64,000 nucleotides of DNA. It comes from Mycoemilia scoparia (taxonomy: Eukaryota; Kickxellomycota; Kickxellomycetes; Kickxellales; Kickxellaceae). A model generated the notes under the pieces. The model was given only the letters and a program-made list of their open reading frames with translations. It did not search any database and was not told the origin of the DNA. The position numbers and the translations under genes are program-made. Position 1 is the stretch's first letter. Every line of letters begins with the position of its first letter. This document shows, in pieces, positions 1-10,115 of the stretch. The stretch is from positions 150,517-214,516 of the forward strand of contig JANBPU010000009.1 of the NCBI GenBank assembly GCA_027575805.1, in the 5' to 3' direction.

Positions 1-1683
1 GACAACTTCAAGCCATAAGCAGAAGTCGGCATGAAGGCGAATTTAGATGTATTAATAGACTTCAAGGTGTTTTTGTTTGATACGCTTTGCTTTTTTGCAC
101 GTATATAAATACTATTGATTGGAAACCGCTCTGTCTTTTTGAAATACTCCGGGGAAACGTTGACAAAACCCCGTACAATCCAATATTGCTTGCTATACGA
201 TGCCAAAATTTATCACAAATTGACTACACATGCAAGTTTATTCCCCGCTAGGCTCCGATTTGATACACGAAGCATCGCTTACATATCGTTGCTGGCTTTG
301 CTGCAACGAGATCCATCATGTAATATTGCAGAAGACTGAAGGCTGGATGCTTCATTGTGCTTGATCCTCACATTTGGACAAGTTGCCTTTTTGAGCAGCA
401 CATCACTGGCTGGCAAACAGAGGAGGGCTCTAATACAAAATGTGCAGGATGACATATGCAGACAAGGCATTTGTGTAATGGTCAGCCTACCAGTGACAAG
501 CCTGACAATGCTGGTGTACTCATACATGCATCATACCTTTTGTCCTTTGAGCAGGCAGGCATGGCCACGTGAGTGTGATGGATATCAAGTATTCGTTGTC
601 TTTAGTATATGAAATCCCAAATCCGCCTATTGTATAAGTGATTAGGGCACGGTGAGTCTATCGCATCTAAAGTGACAAATTCCATCAGGAATGCCTGTTG
701 AATCTGAATACACAGGCTTAGGTATGCAGTAGAATTCCATGCCAGGTCAGGCCTAGGCTAGAAACACAGATGCCCCTGTTACAAAAAGATGACAAATAGG
801 ACACCACAACATTTTCCTGGAGTCGTTGCTGTCTGAACAAAACTAAAGTCTGGTCATGTAGCAACATTCCTTGGTATCGTAGCCGGCTTGCACGGATAAA
901 TCTAAAAGCCTAAACGAGAAATGAGCCGGATGATGTGTCCCAAGTCCACTGGGCTCAATTTACCCGCAAATTTAGGCTTTAGCTGGGATTCTGTTGAGCC
1001 TTAACCAAGACTTAGGGGCGACTACTACGATCATTTTATTTCGGACCAGCTCCATCGAAATGTCTTGATTATAGAGCCATTCCACCCTTATTTAATCAGA
1101 CTGCTCCAGGCTTATCTTTTTCATCAAAGAAAACAGTAGCAATGTTTCTGTAAAAAGGTGTTAGGGCTGTTTAGAAAGTGGTGGCAGAGATGTCCCTTGG
1201 GTGAATCACATCAACTAAAACCCCTCCCTACCTGCAGCTCGTTGGAACAGGAATAAAAAGGGCACATGAGCCCTCTTTTCGAAATAGGGCAAAGCCAGCC
1301 CGCCACTTTGCCCAAGAAGTGGCCTGTGCGCGCTAACCCCTCTTCTATTGGCCTGTGTAAAACAGCCGTCCTCTCATGGCCAAGTCCGCATTTTCTGTCG
1401 AGTTATTGTGGAGGCTTGGTGCGCCAATTTTTCAGAGTGACCTGGATGTACACGGTGACTTTCAAAATTCTTAAATATCCTTAGAACAGCCCAAATGCTG
1501 TTTGCACTTTTTAACTACATTCTTTTCTTTTACTTCCACCAACTCAACATTCATATCCACAGGCCAGACTCTCTTGTCTTTGGGCTCGCTTGATTTATTC
1601 GAATAGACACACACATACACTTTGACGCACACACAGCTCTTCCAGAACACATATTTACTTGCATATCCCAATTAACTACATCA
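1..1683. other. gene-free left edge, upstream region of serine dehydratase
   Basis: I see no convincing gene here. Short open frames on both strands lack codon bias, splice signals or recognisable motifs. The part nearest the serine dehydratase start (about 1490-1680) is pyrimidine-rich with CA-rich stretches, as in the 5' leaders of several other genes in this window, so it probably holds that gene's promoter and leader. A gene lying mostly to the left of the window cannot be excluded. Confidence 0.5.
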
Positions 1684-4068
1684 ATGCGCCACTTGGCACG
1701 CTGCAGCAACATCCGGAGCCTTAGTGCCCAGAGGCTCTTTTCCTCTATCTCATCGACCAGATCGATGCTGGCTGGAAGGTGGCCCAGCAAGGCCGTTGCC
1801 AGCACAGGCTCGATTTCGTCGCTTAACAAGACCAACGCATCTTCTTCGCTGTGGAAAGCAGCTTCGTTGGCACAGCAAAAGGCCTTCCAGTCCACCAGCA
1901 CAAGCGTTAGCAAGGTAGAGGAAGAAGAAAAGCAGGTAAGACCGAGACCCGCCAATATACATGGCTGTATCAGTCCAAACCAAGAAAATCTCCTGTGTCT
2001 TGCCGCCCCATTAAACACACACACACACGCACACCCCTTCTCTCTTTTCTCCCCCCTTCTGCAAAAAACAGGTTTCTTGGCGTGAGACATCCGTCTAGTA
2101 TTGACAAAATTTATTTATAAATATTTTGTGGTCCGCCATTAGGAAAACCAAGAGCAAGAAAAAACACACCACGCAGTGGTTAGTACCTTCGACTTGTTCT
2201 CGATTGGCATTGGCCCGTCATCCAGGTAAGGAAAATTTCGCAAAGCAAAAGCAGAACCCACCCCAGCTGCATTGCTAATGCAGCGACGCACATTGCCGAT
2301 ATTAAGCCCAAGATTGTTTGCTTTTTCAAATTAGTCATACAGTTGGTCCTATGCGTGCCGCCAGAATATTTGTACGCGATCTTGTTGATCATGGCATCCT
2401 GGAAAAGGCAAGCCACCATCCAAAGTTATTACTGATGTAAACTGATTATGCATGCCACCATCATCTTTCCCTGTCACAGCATTAATCCTGGTAGTCTGTT
2501 TTCTTTGTTCTCGTTGGTCCACCCGTTAGGTTGCTACCATTAAGGCTGATCTCTACGGATCTCTCGCTCTGACTGGCATCGGCCACGGCACGCCCAACGC
2601 TACCCTGATGGGCCTCGAGGGCGAGGCTCCCGAAACAGTCCCGACTGATACCGTGATCAGCCGTGTGCAGTCAATGCATGATACCAATACCATCACTCTT
2701 AACGGAACCCACCGTATCAGATTTAATCCTGAGAAGGACCTCACACTCCACTACTACGAATCCCTCCCCCAGCACCCGAATGGCATGCGTTTCAGCGTTT
2801 TCGACAAAAACGGCGACCTCCTTGCCACCAACGAGTACTTTTCGATTGGCGGTGGCTTCGTTGTCAACGAGCGCACCCAGGTAGCTCACGGCGAAAATGT
2901 GTACTATCGTGATGAGCGCGAAACTGCTGTAAAGGCCTCAGGCTCCGAAGGCGGCGACCGTCAGAGCCAGGACCTGATTGTTGCTGCTCTCCCGTTCACC
3001 AACGGAAACGACCTTCTTCACCTATGTCACAGCGAGAACCTTACCATGGCCGAGGTCGTGTTCCTGAACGAGCTGCAATGGAGAAGCCGCGACGATGTTA
3101 TCAAGTCTGCCTACAAACTGTGGGAAGTCATGGATGACAGTATTCGCAATGGCTGTCTTTCTTCGGAGGAGTACTTGCCCGGCGGTCTCAATGTCAAGCG
3201 CCGTGCACCAGGGCTATACAAGAATCTTCTTCGCGGTATCTATAAGACGTCTGGACACTACCATTCCAGTGAACAGCAGGCCCCTGGCTCTGGTTCCAGC
3301 CGCTCTTCAAACCTTGTCAAGGACTTAAACGAAACGGATTCTGCTGAACCCCACACCCAAGTCCAAACAAACAGCCAGGCCTCCCTATTCAAGAACAATG
3401 GCGACCTTATGGCCAAGCGATCCCAGTTGGGCGACCTTCTTAAGCAGCGCACTACATCGCCCAGACGTGGTGTCTTGCCTCAGCTCGACTACCTCTCCGT
3501 CTATGCCATTGCCGTAAACGAGGAGAATGCTGCTGGCGGCCGTGTTGTCACTGCACCAACAAACGGCTCCGCTGGTGTAATTCCTTCGGTCTTGAAGTAT
3601 CACCTTGAATTCTTGTCAGAGAACCCAGCTCGTGATATCCTCGAGTTCCTATTCACCACTGCTGCCATTGGTATGCTCTTCAAGCGTGGTGCAAGTATTA
3701 GTGCAGCCGAGATGGGTTGCCAGGGTGAAGTCGGTGTTGCCTGTGCGATGGCAGCTGCTGGTTTTGCTGCCGTCATGGGTGGCACAGCAAGGCAAATCGA
3801 AAATGCTGCCGAAATTGGTATGGAGCACAACCTCGGTTTGACTTGTGATCCCATCCACGGTCTTGTTCAGATCCCCTGCATTGAGAGAAATGCATTGGGT
3901 GCTGTCAAGGCTGTGACTGCTGCTCAGCTCGCCCTCCAGGGCGATGGCAGCCATAGAGTTACTCTTGACCAGGTCATTGAGACGATGCGTCAGACCGGTC
4001 ACGACATGATGTCCAAGTATAAGGAGACCTCTCAGGGTGGACTTGCTGTAAATGTCCCTGTGTGTTAA
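1684..4068 (+). CDS. L-serine dehydratase (L-serine ammonia-lyase), iron-sulfur type, probably mitochondrial
   Basis: Deaminates L-serine to pyruvate and ammonia using a [4Fe-4S] cluster instead of PLP. Proposed exons are 1684-1935, 2072-2097, 2184-2225, 2335-2407 and 2530-4068 (643 residues). The start opens an Arg/Ser-rich, acid-free leader of about 35 residues that looks like a mitochondrial presequence. The N-terminal (beta) domain begins with [19 protein letters not shown], which is assembled only by splicing three exons. The C-terminal (alpha) domain has the cluster cysteines in EMGCQGEVG (C528), LTCDPIHG (C570) and IPCIERN (C581); their 42/11 spacing fits the family. A Ser/Gln-rich linker of about 50 residues joins the two domains, so this is the fused single-chain form. 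The fourth intron (2408-2529) has a GC donor (AAG/GCAAGC). The family is best known from bacteria; the four introns show it is a settled eukaryotic gene. Only the short second exon is uncertain. Confidence 0.9.
2408..2529 (+). other. GC-AG intron in the serine dehydratase gene
   Basis: The donor is AAG/GCAAGC and the acceptor is CGTTAG/G. Removing the segment joins ...DHGILEK to [10 protein letters not shown]..., the expected continuous family sequence. No GT donor nearby gives this frame. GC donors with a strong flanking match to U1 are the known minor class of U2 introns. Confidence 0.8.
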
Positions 4069-4560
4069 TCCCACCCAACCGTTCTTCTTTGATAGCTTGG
4101 AAAATGAGATTTATACATAATAAAGAAAACATGTACCACTATCATAACCACCAACTGCTTTTACTATCGCTAGTACCTATCTATATCATTCATACTCTTT
4201 TTTCATCTTATTTAACGTTAGTTTGAAAAATACACATACATTGAATCATTGTTAAACTGATTGCAATACCGTTGTATGTACGGTGGTAGCCTTCCAAAAT
4301 TCTGCACAAACATTGACAAATTTAACCGCAGGTGTGACGGTAATTTAAATAAAGTAAACACACCGGAGTTGCTAACAAAAATAAAACAGAGCAAGCTCAT
4401 TGGTCAGTGCTTGATGTCTGTTAGATTTCACACACACACACATACATACATTTTTCGACATATACTTCGAGTATTCCAACTTGACTCAATTTTACCCTTT
4501 GCATTTCCAAATATTTCAATTTCAATTTATTATTGACGGATACAGCTGCACAGCAAAGAG
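4069..4560. other. intergenic: 3' UTR of serine dehydratase and Ctf18 promoter
   Basis: Tandem (same-strand) gap. An AATAAAG signal at about 4118 may serve polyadenylation of the upstream gene. A CA/CATA-rich stretch near 4428-4450 precedes the Ctf18 start by about 110 bases. No gene is seen. Confidence 0.5.
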
Positions 4561-7500
4561 ATGGTATCGGAAAGTTCACAAAATGAACCCAAGTCTGGCT
4601 CTACAAAATACGATATCAATTTGGGCAATTTGACTCTGGGTAGCTCGTTAAAGAAATTAGATAAAAATAAGTTGCTTGACTCTGATAGCGACGGTGTTTT
4701 CAAACCCGACTCTGGTATTGGCGACAACACTAACGATGACCATGCCTCCGTATCAGGTAAAGCCAGCACAGTGTCTAAATCTGACCAAGGTCCAGATAAC
4801 GGTGTTGCTTCAATAGCTGGACCAAGTGCCATGGATATGGACAGCACAGATGATGAAATTAGCGATACAGATATGATATTGAACTCCACAAGGTCTCTGT
4901 TGAAAGATGCCCTACAGGAACGGGGAAATTCATTTCAATCCTTATCATCGTCGTCAAAAAGCATGTTTTCAAAAATAAGCCAGATAAATAATAATAATAA
5001 TGATGATGACAGCGATTCAGATATACCAGAAAATACATATGAAGCACCCTTCGCCCTGAGGTATGATAGCAACACAGGGACATTTGATCTGGACGAAGAT
5101 GGCCAAATGCTAGATATGGGCCAGGATGAGCTCCAAAACATCGACTCTGATATTCTGAATTTCCCTCAGTTTGACTCGTTGCCTGTATCAGGCATTCCAT
5201 TTGACGAGGATCCAGATCCAGGCTCCGTGACGCCATTTGGTGAGAAATCTTCCAGCAGCACAGGAGGAAGGAGGGCAGAAATTAACGATGGCTTGGGTGC
5301 TGTGGCAACGATAGGTGCTCAAGAGTTGTATAATGGCCATATCCAAGCTATTAAAAGACAGAGGCTTCTTGAAAAGAGAGCAGGGAAGGCCAAAGACAGC
5401 GGATTTGACAGAAATGCCAATCAGCATGGCATGGTAGTAAAAGGACAAAGAGAAAATGTTAGTACATCTCTCGTTTCCAAACCGAAAAGCTCAAGACCTT
5501 TACCACAGCCAAAAATCAACACATACACAATGCCACCATCGACTGGGCAGTTCATCATTAGCAGCATATCAGAAAAGCGGTGCCTATACTTCCCCAAACG
5601 CAAAATCGATGACATCAAAAAGCAAAGAAACCGTATAATGGAACTAACGGAAAATATGCACTCAAAAAGCAGCCGTATAAATCACATAGTATCGCAAATT
5701 GAAAAGACACTTGACTTCCAAGACGATACTCAGGATGGCTTTGGAAATCCATATTCGCTTGGACACACACAGGATTCTCTGACACAGGTAGCGGACTATA
5801 ATGGTGATACCAATGCTACTGATTCTTCAGAAAAGGATTCATCTACGCTTTGGGTAGACAAGTATCGGCCCAAGACATTTATCGATCTCTTAAGAAACGA
5901 CGTAGTTAACCGCGAGGTTCTTCGCTGGATAAAGGCATGGGATTACTGCGTTTTTAAAAATAAGTCCTCTAGCGGTAAAGGTGCCAATCTGAAAAGAGCA
6001 CATAATGAAGCAGCTACATCTCGAACTAACTATTTTAATCCAAATTATTCAGATAAGCTTTGCCGCCCAGAAAGGCGAATACTTTTGATCTCTGGCCCAC
6101 CTGGTCTTGGAAAGACAACGCTGGTCCATGTACTTGCTGCACAAGCCGGTTATAGGCCCACCGAAATCAATGCTAGCGATGATAGAACGTCTGCAAGGGC
6201 CAAGGACAGAATAACAGCGATTACCCAGACCCACTCTATAGCCAGCGACTCTAAGCCCCAGCTGCTAGTCATTGACGAAATCGATGGCGCACATGGGTCT
6301 TCAAGCGCCAGCGATAGCAATCAGGGATTGATATCGGTTCTTGTCAAAATGGCTAGCCATTCTAACGACAAATCCTCCGATAAAAATGATGATTATTCAA
6401 AAGCAAAGTCGAGGCCAGAAAAGGGCCTGCTGCGCCCGATTATTTGCATTTGCAACGACATGTATGCACCTGTTCTAAGACCTCTCCGTCAAGTTGCCCA
6501 GTGTTTCCAACTTCACCCGCCCCCACCTTCTCAGCTTGTTCCAAAACTGCAGCATATCTGCGATGCTGAGGGGCTGAAGGCCGATACGTGGACTCTTATG
6601 GCTTTGGCCGAAATGAGCGAGTGCGATATTAGGTCCTGCATCAACACGCTGCAATTCATCAGGACGCAAACCGAGCATCTCACCGTCGACCAGCTCCACA
6701 AGTCCCAGGCTGGCCAAAAAGATGTGCAAAGGTCGCTATTTGTGATCTGGAACAAGATATTTACTCTGCCAAAATATTATCATGGAAATTCAAAGCGTTC
6801 TCTCCGCTATCATAACAGTAAGGCCGATACAGGCTCCAAATCCTTGTCTTCTTTTGCTTCTAAGCGTTCAGCAGATGGGTCGTCATCTTCAGCCGCCACA
6901 TCTCGGATCGAGCAACAATTCTACATAAATGAGCTTGTGCAGGATATTCGCTCGTTTGGAGACATCGACAAGATCATGCAAGGGTGTTTTGAAAACTATT
7001 TGAACTTGGGGGTCCGGGACCTGACATACACAAAGATATCCGATCTCTGCAGGGACTGGTTTGCTTTCTATGACTACATTGATCTAAAAATATCCAGAAA
7101 GCCCTCTATCGCATCAACACTATGGGACTATCTCAACTATTCTATTGTTGCTGTCCATAAGGTGTGCTCAACACCCTATGGCTTAACCACTAACATGTTC
7201 ACATATCCCAACTCTTCATTTGAAATGTATACAAAGATACAGGCAACCAAGAATATTACTTTGTCCATGCTCCAGGGCGCCAGCGATCCCAGAGCTCTGC
7301 TCACTTGGTCCCCACACTCAGCAGCAACAGATCTACTGTGCTGGCTGGTAAGAATCCTCTCAACTAATTTGGTCACGGTCAACCACAGCCTTCTTAAAGG
7401 CGATGAGCTAGCCAGGTTTGAGCGACTTGTCTCTATTCTTGTAGACTGGGGTTTGAATTTTGTACAATCCCGAGCTGACAATGGCCAATTTACATTTACT

Positions 7501-7998
7501 CTTGACCCACCAGTCGACCGGCTGACTTGCTTCACCTCTGTGAGCCCACCAGTCAAGCTACTGGCATATAGGTATGCAACCAGACAAATGATATCTCAGA
7601 GCGTATCTTTACAAAAGATCATTCGTTCCAAAAATAGCGATCCAAAGGCTGAAAGACAGAGCGCCACCATGGACTCCGTTTCAAATGACAAAAAGAAAAC
7701 CCAGTCGCAAGATTATCTGGAAAAATTGATGAAGCCTGTGGCTCCGAAGGCTATTTCAACAGCTATCCATAAACCAGCCCGTGATTTCTTTGGGCGTATA
7801 ATTGAAGATCAGTCTTCCAAGAACACATCAAAATCTGACTCTATTGCAACAAAAAAACAGAAATATAAAGGCTTATCTCATAATGAAAGCACCATAAATT
7901 CGGCGGATAAGGCCTCTGATACCAATGTGTGGTTTTACTATAACGAGGGCTATTCAAATGCTGTACGGCATTTGGCTACGATGGAAGATCTGTTTTAG
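4561..7998 (+). CDS. CTF18: Ctf18, alternative clamp-loader large subunit
   Basis: Large subunit of the Ctf18-RFC clamp loader, which acts on PCNA at replication forks for sister-chromatid cohesion and checkpoint signalling. It is a single uninterrupted frame of 1,145 residues. Residues 1 to about 430 are acidic, Ser/Asp-rich and low complexity. The conserved part opens with LWVDKYRPKTF and EVLRWIKAWDYCVF, the Ctf18 version of the RFC box. The Walker A loop GPPGLGKTTL lies near residue 510, Walker B VIDEIDGAHG near 570, followed by the RFC lid and collar. The C-terminus (RDFFGRI, then WFYYNEGYSNAVRHL) matches the Ctf8/Dcc1-binding tail that marks Ctf18 rather than Rfc1 or Elg1. The N-terminal extension is longer than usual. 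Lack of introns in 3.4 kb contrasts with its intron-rich neighbours. Confidence 0.95.
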   Translation: MVSESSQNEPKSGSTKYDINLGNLTLGSSLKKLDKNKLLDSDSDGVFKPDSGIGDNTNDDHASVSGKASTVSKSDQGPDNGVASIAGPSAMDMDSTDDEISDTDMILNSTRSLLKDALQERGNSFQSLSSSSKSMFSKISQINNNNNDDDSDSDIPENTYEAPFALRYDSNTGTFDLDEDGQMLDMGQDELQNIDSDILNFPQFDSLPVSGIPFDEDPDPGSVTPFGEKSSSSTGGRRAEINDGLGAVATIGAQELYNGHIQAIKRQRLLEKRAGKAKDSGFDRNANQHGMVVKGQRENVSTSLVSKPKSSRPLPQPKINTYTMPPSTGQFIISSISEKRCLYFPKRKIDDIKKQRNRIMELTENMHSKSSRINHIVSQIEKTLDFQDDTQDGFGNPYSLGHTQDSLTQVADYNGDTNATDSSEKDSSTLWVDKYRPKTFIDLLRNDVVNREVLRWIKAWDYCVFKNKSSSGKGANLKRAHNEAATSRTNYFNPNYSDKLCRPERRILLISGPPGLGKTTLVHVLAAQAGYRPTEINASDDRTSARAKDRITAITQTHSIASDSKPQLLVIDEIDGAHGSSSASDSNQGLISVLVKMASHSNDKSSDKNDDYSKAKSRPEKGLLRPIICICNDMYAPVLRPLRQVAQCFQLHPPPPSQLVPKLQHICDAEGLKADTWTLMALAEMSECDIRSCINTLQFIRTQTEHLTVDQLHKSQAGQKDVQRSLFVIWNKIFTLPKYYHGNSKRSLRYHNSKADTGSKSLSSFASKRSADGSSSSAATSRIEQQFYINELVQDIRSFGDIDKIMQGCFENYLNLGVRDLTYTKISDLCRDWFAFYDYIDLKISRKPSIASTLWDYLNYSIVAVHKVCSTPYGLTTNMFTYPNSSFEMYTKIQATKNITLSMLQGASDPRALLTWSPHSAATDLLCWLVRILSTNLVTVNHSLLKGDELARFERLVSILVDWGLNFVQSRADNGQFTFTLDPPVDRLTCFTSVSPPVKLLAYRYATRQMISQSVSLQKIIRSKNSDPKAERQSATMDSVSNDKKKTQSQDYLEKLMKPVAPKAISTAIHKPARDFFGRIIEDQSSKNTSKSDSIATKKQKYKGLSHNESTINSADKASDTNVWFYYNEGYSNAVRHLATMEDLF

Positions 7999-8381
7999 CT
8001 TTTAGGAAGTTATCTTTTAGGAGCTCGAATTAGTATAATATAGCGTTTAGTATCATAAAGACATTTCCAAATGTATTCAACTCTTGTATTGTATCTAAAA
8101 AACATCTATTGGCTCTTTTGACGTATACATCAAAGTCGACTGCAGTTGTGTTAATGTTTTATATAGGATTTGTAAACTACTAATTTCTCTTTTACAAATG
8201 ACTATGAAAGTAGTTTTATATGCACACACACACGCACATACATACAAGCTACCCTATTTATTTCTGATACCTAATAATCGATCAAGTGATTCAAAGATCA
8301 AACTTCATATCACAATCACCTGTCTACTTTTCAATTGATGTCCATTTCTACTTTTATTTTTATTTTTGGCCTTATAAAATA

Positions 8382-9005
8382 ATGTTTCTACCTGCATTAC
8401 GAGCCTTTGCTGTTGGCCGGGCGATAGCACCAAGAAATGTCGCACTATTCCCCATCAGGACTTATGTGACGAAATCCCAGCGCAAAATACTGTCTGAGGC
8501 AGAAAAGAATTCAATCGTCCAAATTAACCCAATTACTGGCACTACACCTTCAGTGGTGACCGAAAGAGAAAGCAGGGTTCTTCGCGAGGACCCACTTTTG
8601 TCACAAATAGTCAACACAATTATGAAGGACGGGAAGAAATCTCGGGCACAGAGAATAGTAAATGAGGCACTACGAGATATTCAGCGCTTAACCAAAAACG
8701 ATCCCTACAAGGTTTTGGCCGATGCTATTGAGCAGATAAGTCCCTTGATGATAACAAAAAGTGCTAAAAAGGGTTCTAAGGTTATTCAGGTTCCAAAACC
8801 TTTAAGTTTGAGACAAAGAAGACGTCGTGCCATTCTGTGGATCCTAGAGGCTTGTGATGGTAGAAATGAAAGATCAATGTCCCTTCGTCTTAGTGCTGAG
8901 ATCCAGGCTATTATTAACGGGACAAGCTCTACAATTCAAAAGAAACTATTGTTGCACCAGTCCGTGCTGGCTAATCGCGCCAACATCCCTGTCTCTAGAA
9001 ATTAA
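8382..9005 (+). CDS. mitochondrial small-subunit ribosomal protein uS7m
   Basis: Nuclear-encoded mitochondrial homologue of bacterial S7, which nucleates assembly of the small-subunit head. The frame is open from 8286, but the ATG at 8382 starts a sequence (MFLPALRAFAVGRAIAPRN...) that behaves as a mitochondrial presequence; upstream codons are U-rich and look like leader. The protein is 207 residues with no intron. S7 hallmarks are visible: IMKDGKKSRAQRIVNEAL in the first half, then RQRRRRAILWILEA and the C-terminal SVLANRANIPVSRN. It converges on the bL31m gene, so both mitochondrial ribosomal genes share a 304-bp 3' gap. Confidence 0.93.
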   Translation: MFLPALRAFAVGRAIAPRNVALFPIRTYVTKSQRKILSEAEKNSIVQINPITGTTPSVVTERESRVLREDPLLSQIVNTIMKDGKKSRAQRIVNEALRDIQRLTKNDPYKVLADAIEQISPLMITKSAKKGSKVIQVPKPLSLRQRRRRAILWILEACDGRNERSMSLRLSAEIQAIINGTSSTIQKKLLLHQSVLANRANIPVSRN

Positions 9006-9309
9006 AATAATACTTTACTTCACCCTCCCCCACCACTTTTGTTTGTTTCCTTTACTATCAGCTTGGAAGTTTTGTTATCAAAAACATAGATGTGTTTAAC
9101 CAAACATTCTTTAGTGTATATAGAAATTAAATAATGTTTGGATTTCAAAATAGTGAACAGCCATAGCTCTAAAGTAAACTTGATGATAATAGAAATGCCT
9201 ACTACAAGATAAATCTCATTAGAGGATAACTTGCTTGGATCATGAGGAAGAAGATACTGTAAAAAATATAAATGTATGAGTGTGGAGTAGTTAAAAAGAT
9301 CGCTGCTGG
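9006..9309. other. convergent 3' gap between uS7m and bL31m
   Basis: AT-rich sequence with AATAAT/AAATAA stretches on both strands, compatible with the polyadenylation regions of the two convergent genes. Nothing else is seen. Confidence 0.5.
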
Positions 9310-9729
9310 TTATTTCTTTTGGTGTTTCTTTTTTTTAACCATCATATCGTTTGTTCCCTTTTGCTGCTTGGCTACCTCTGCATCATCATCGAATTGGAAG
9401 TCACCAACTGTGTCAATATTACCAAATCTCCGCTGGAATGATCCGAGATAACCACCTTCGTCCTGGATATCGATGACTGCCTGTGGGTTCCAGAGCTGAT
9501 GGCTCCTGGTATCCTTAGAAAGCTTGATTTGTGGTCGTGGAGACGTTGAGCGCAAGGTAAAGCTCGAGCCGTCAGTAAGGACTATACGTTGGTTGAAAAG
9601 CTCTGGACCCCGTTCCAAATTCAAAGTCGGATCTGGCATATTTAATGGGCGGGGCTTCCAGCGCTTAGCAGCGGCATTTGCTGTTGCCTTAAGTAATGTC
9701 AATGAGTAGCGCATTTTGTTTTTGGCCAA
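9310..9729 (-). CDS. mitochondrial large-subunit ribosomal protein bL31m (Mrpl36-like)
   Basis: Single exon of 139 residues. The N-terminus MAKNKMRYSLTLLKATANAAAKRWK is basic and acid-free, as in mitochondrial presequences. The middle (VLTDGSSFTLRSTSPRPQI) carries the bL31 core in which a beta hairpin is followed by the TSPRP stretch seen in fungal mitochondrial bL31. The C-terminus is a Lys-rich tail ending KKKKHQKK. The zinc-binding cysteines of some bacterial L31 proteins are absent, as is usual for the fungal mitochondrial form. Assignment rests on the short core and on a neighbourhood with two other mitochondrial genes. Confidence 0.78.
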   Translation of the reverse strand: MAKNKMRYSLTLLKATANAAAKRWKPRPLNMPDPTLNLERGPELFNQRIVLTDGSSFTLRSTSPRPQIKLSKDTRSHQLWNPQAVIDIQDEGGYLGSFQRRFGNIDTVGDFQFDDDAEVAKQQKGTNDMMVKKKKHQKK

Positions 9730-10115
9730 GACTATATATGTATATGTATATATCGTCTCCTTTATTTAGTTGGAATTTTAAAGTCTAATTAGAGATATGT
9801 ACAATCAAGGTATCTTGGTTTTTGTAAACCTTGGAAAATGACTAAATTGTTTTCAAAGCTTGTGGGCTGAATAAGGCAATTATAGTGTAATCAGTGATTT
9901 GATCGAAGCTTCATGAAGATCTAACAAGTCATACTAATGATACACTGGTCGTAGGGGATGATAATTAAAAGGGGCAAGCAGAAGGTACCTAGGCGCATCA
10001 AATAAAATCAGCGATATCGCTCTATGGCTCAAGTAGCTGCTGACTTTGCCTCCTTTGCCCCCTCTTGAATTATATTTGTTGAAGTCAGCTTTTTGGATAG
10101 TAGCCATTTATACAA
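9730..10115. promoter_or_regulatory. divergent promoter region, bL31m and complex I 30-kDa subunit
   Basis: These 386 bp separate two start codons pointing outward, both of mitochondrial genes. They contain TATA-like runs (TATATATGTATATG) about 10-35 bases from the bL31m start. I cannot name a specific factor site. Co-regulation is an inference from the geometry. Confidence 0.45.

Noticed and set aside
1551..2090. Minus-strand 179-codon frame over the first serine dehydratase exons
   Set aside because: Antisense to the presequence exon; no motif, and it crosses a well-supported plus-strand intron.
4561..7998. Rfc1 or Elg1 instead of Ctf18
   Set aside because: WVDKYRP-type box, the EVLRWIKAWD segment and the YNEGYSNAVRHL C-terminus are Ctf18-specific; no BRCT domain is present.
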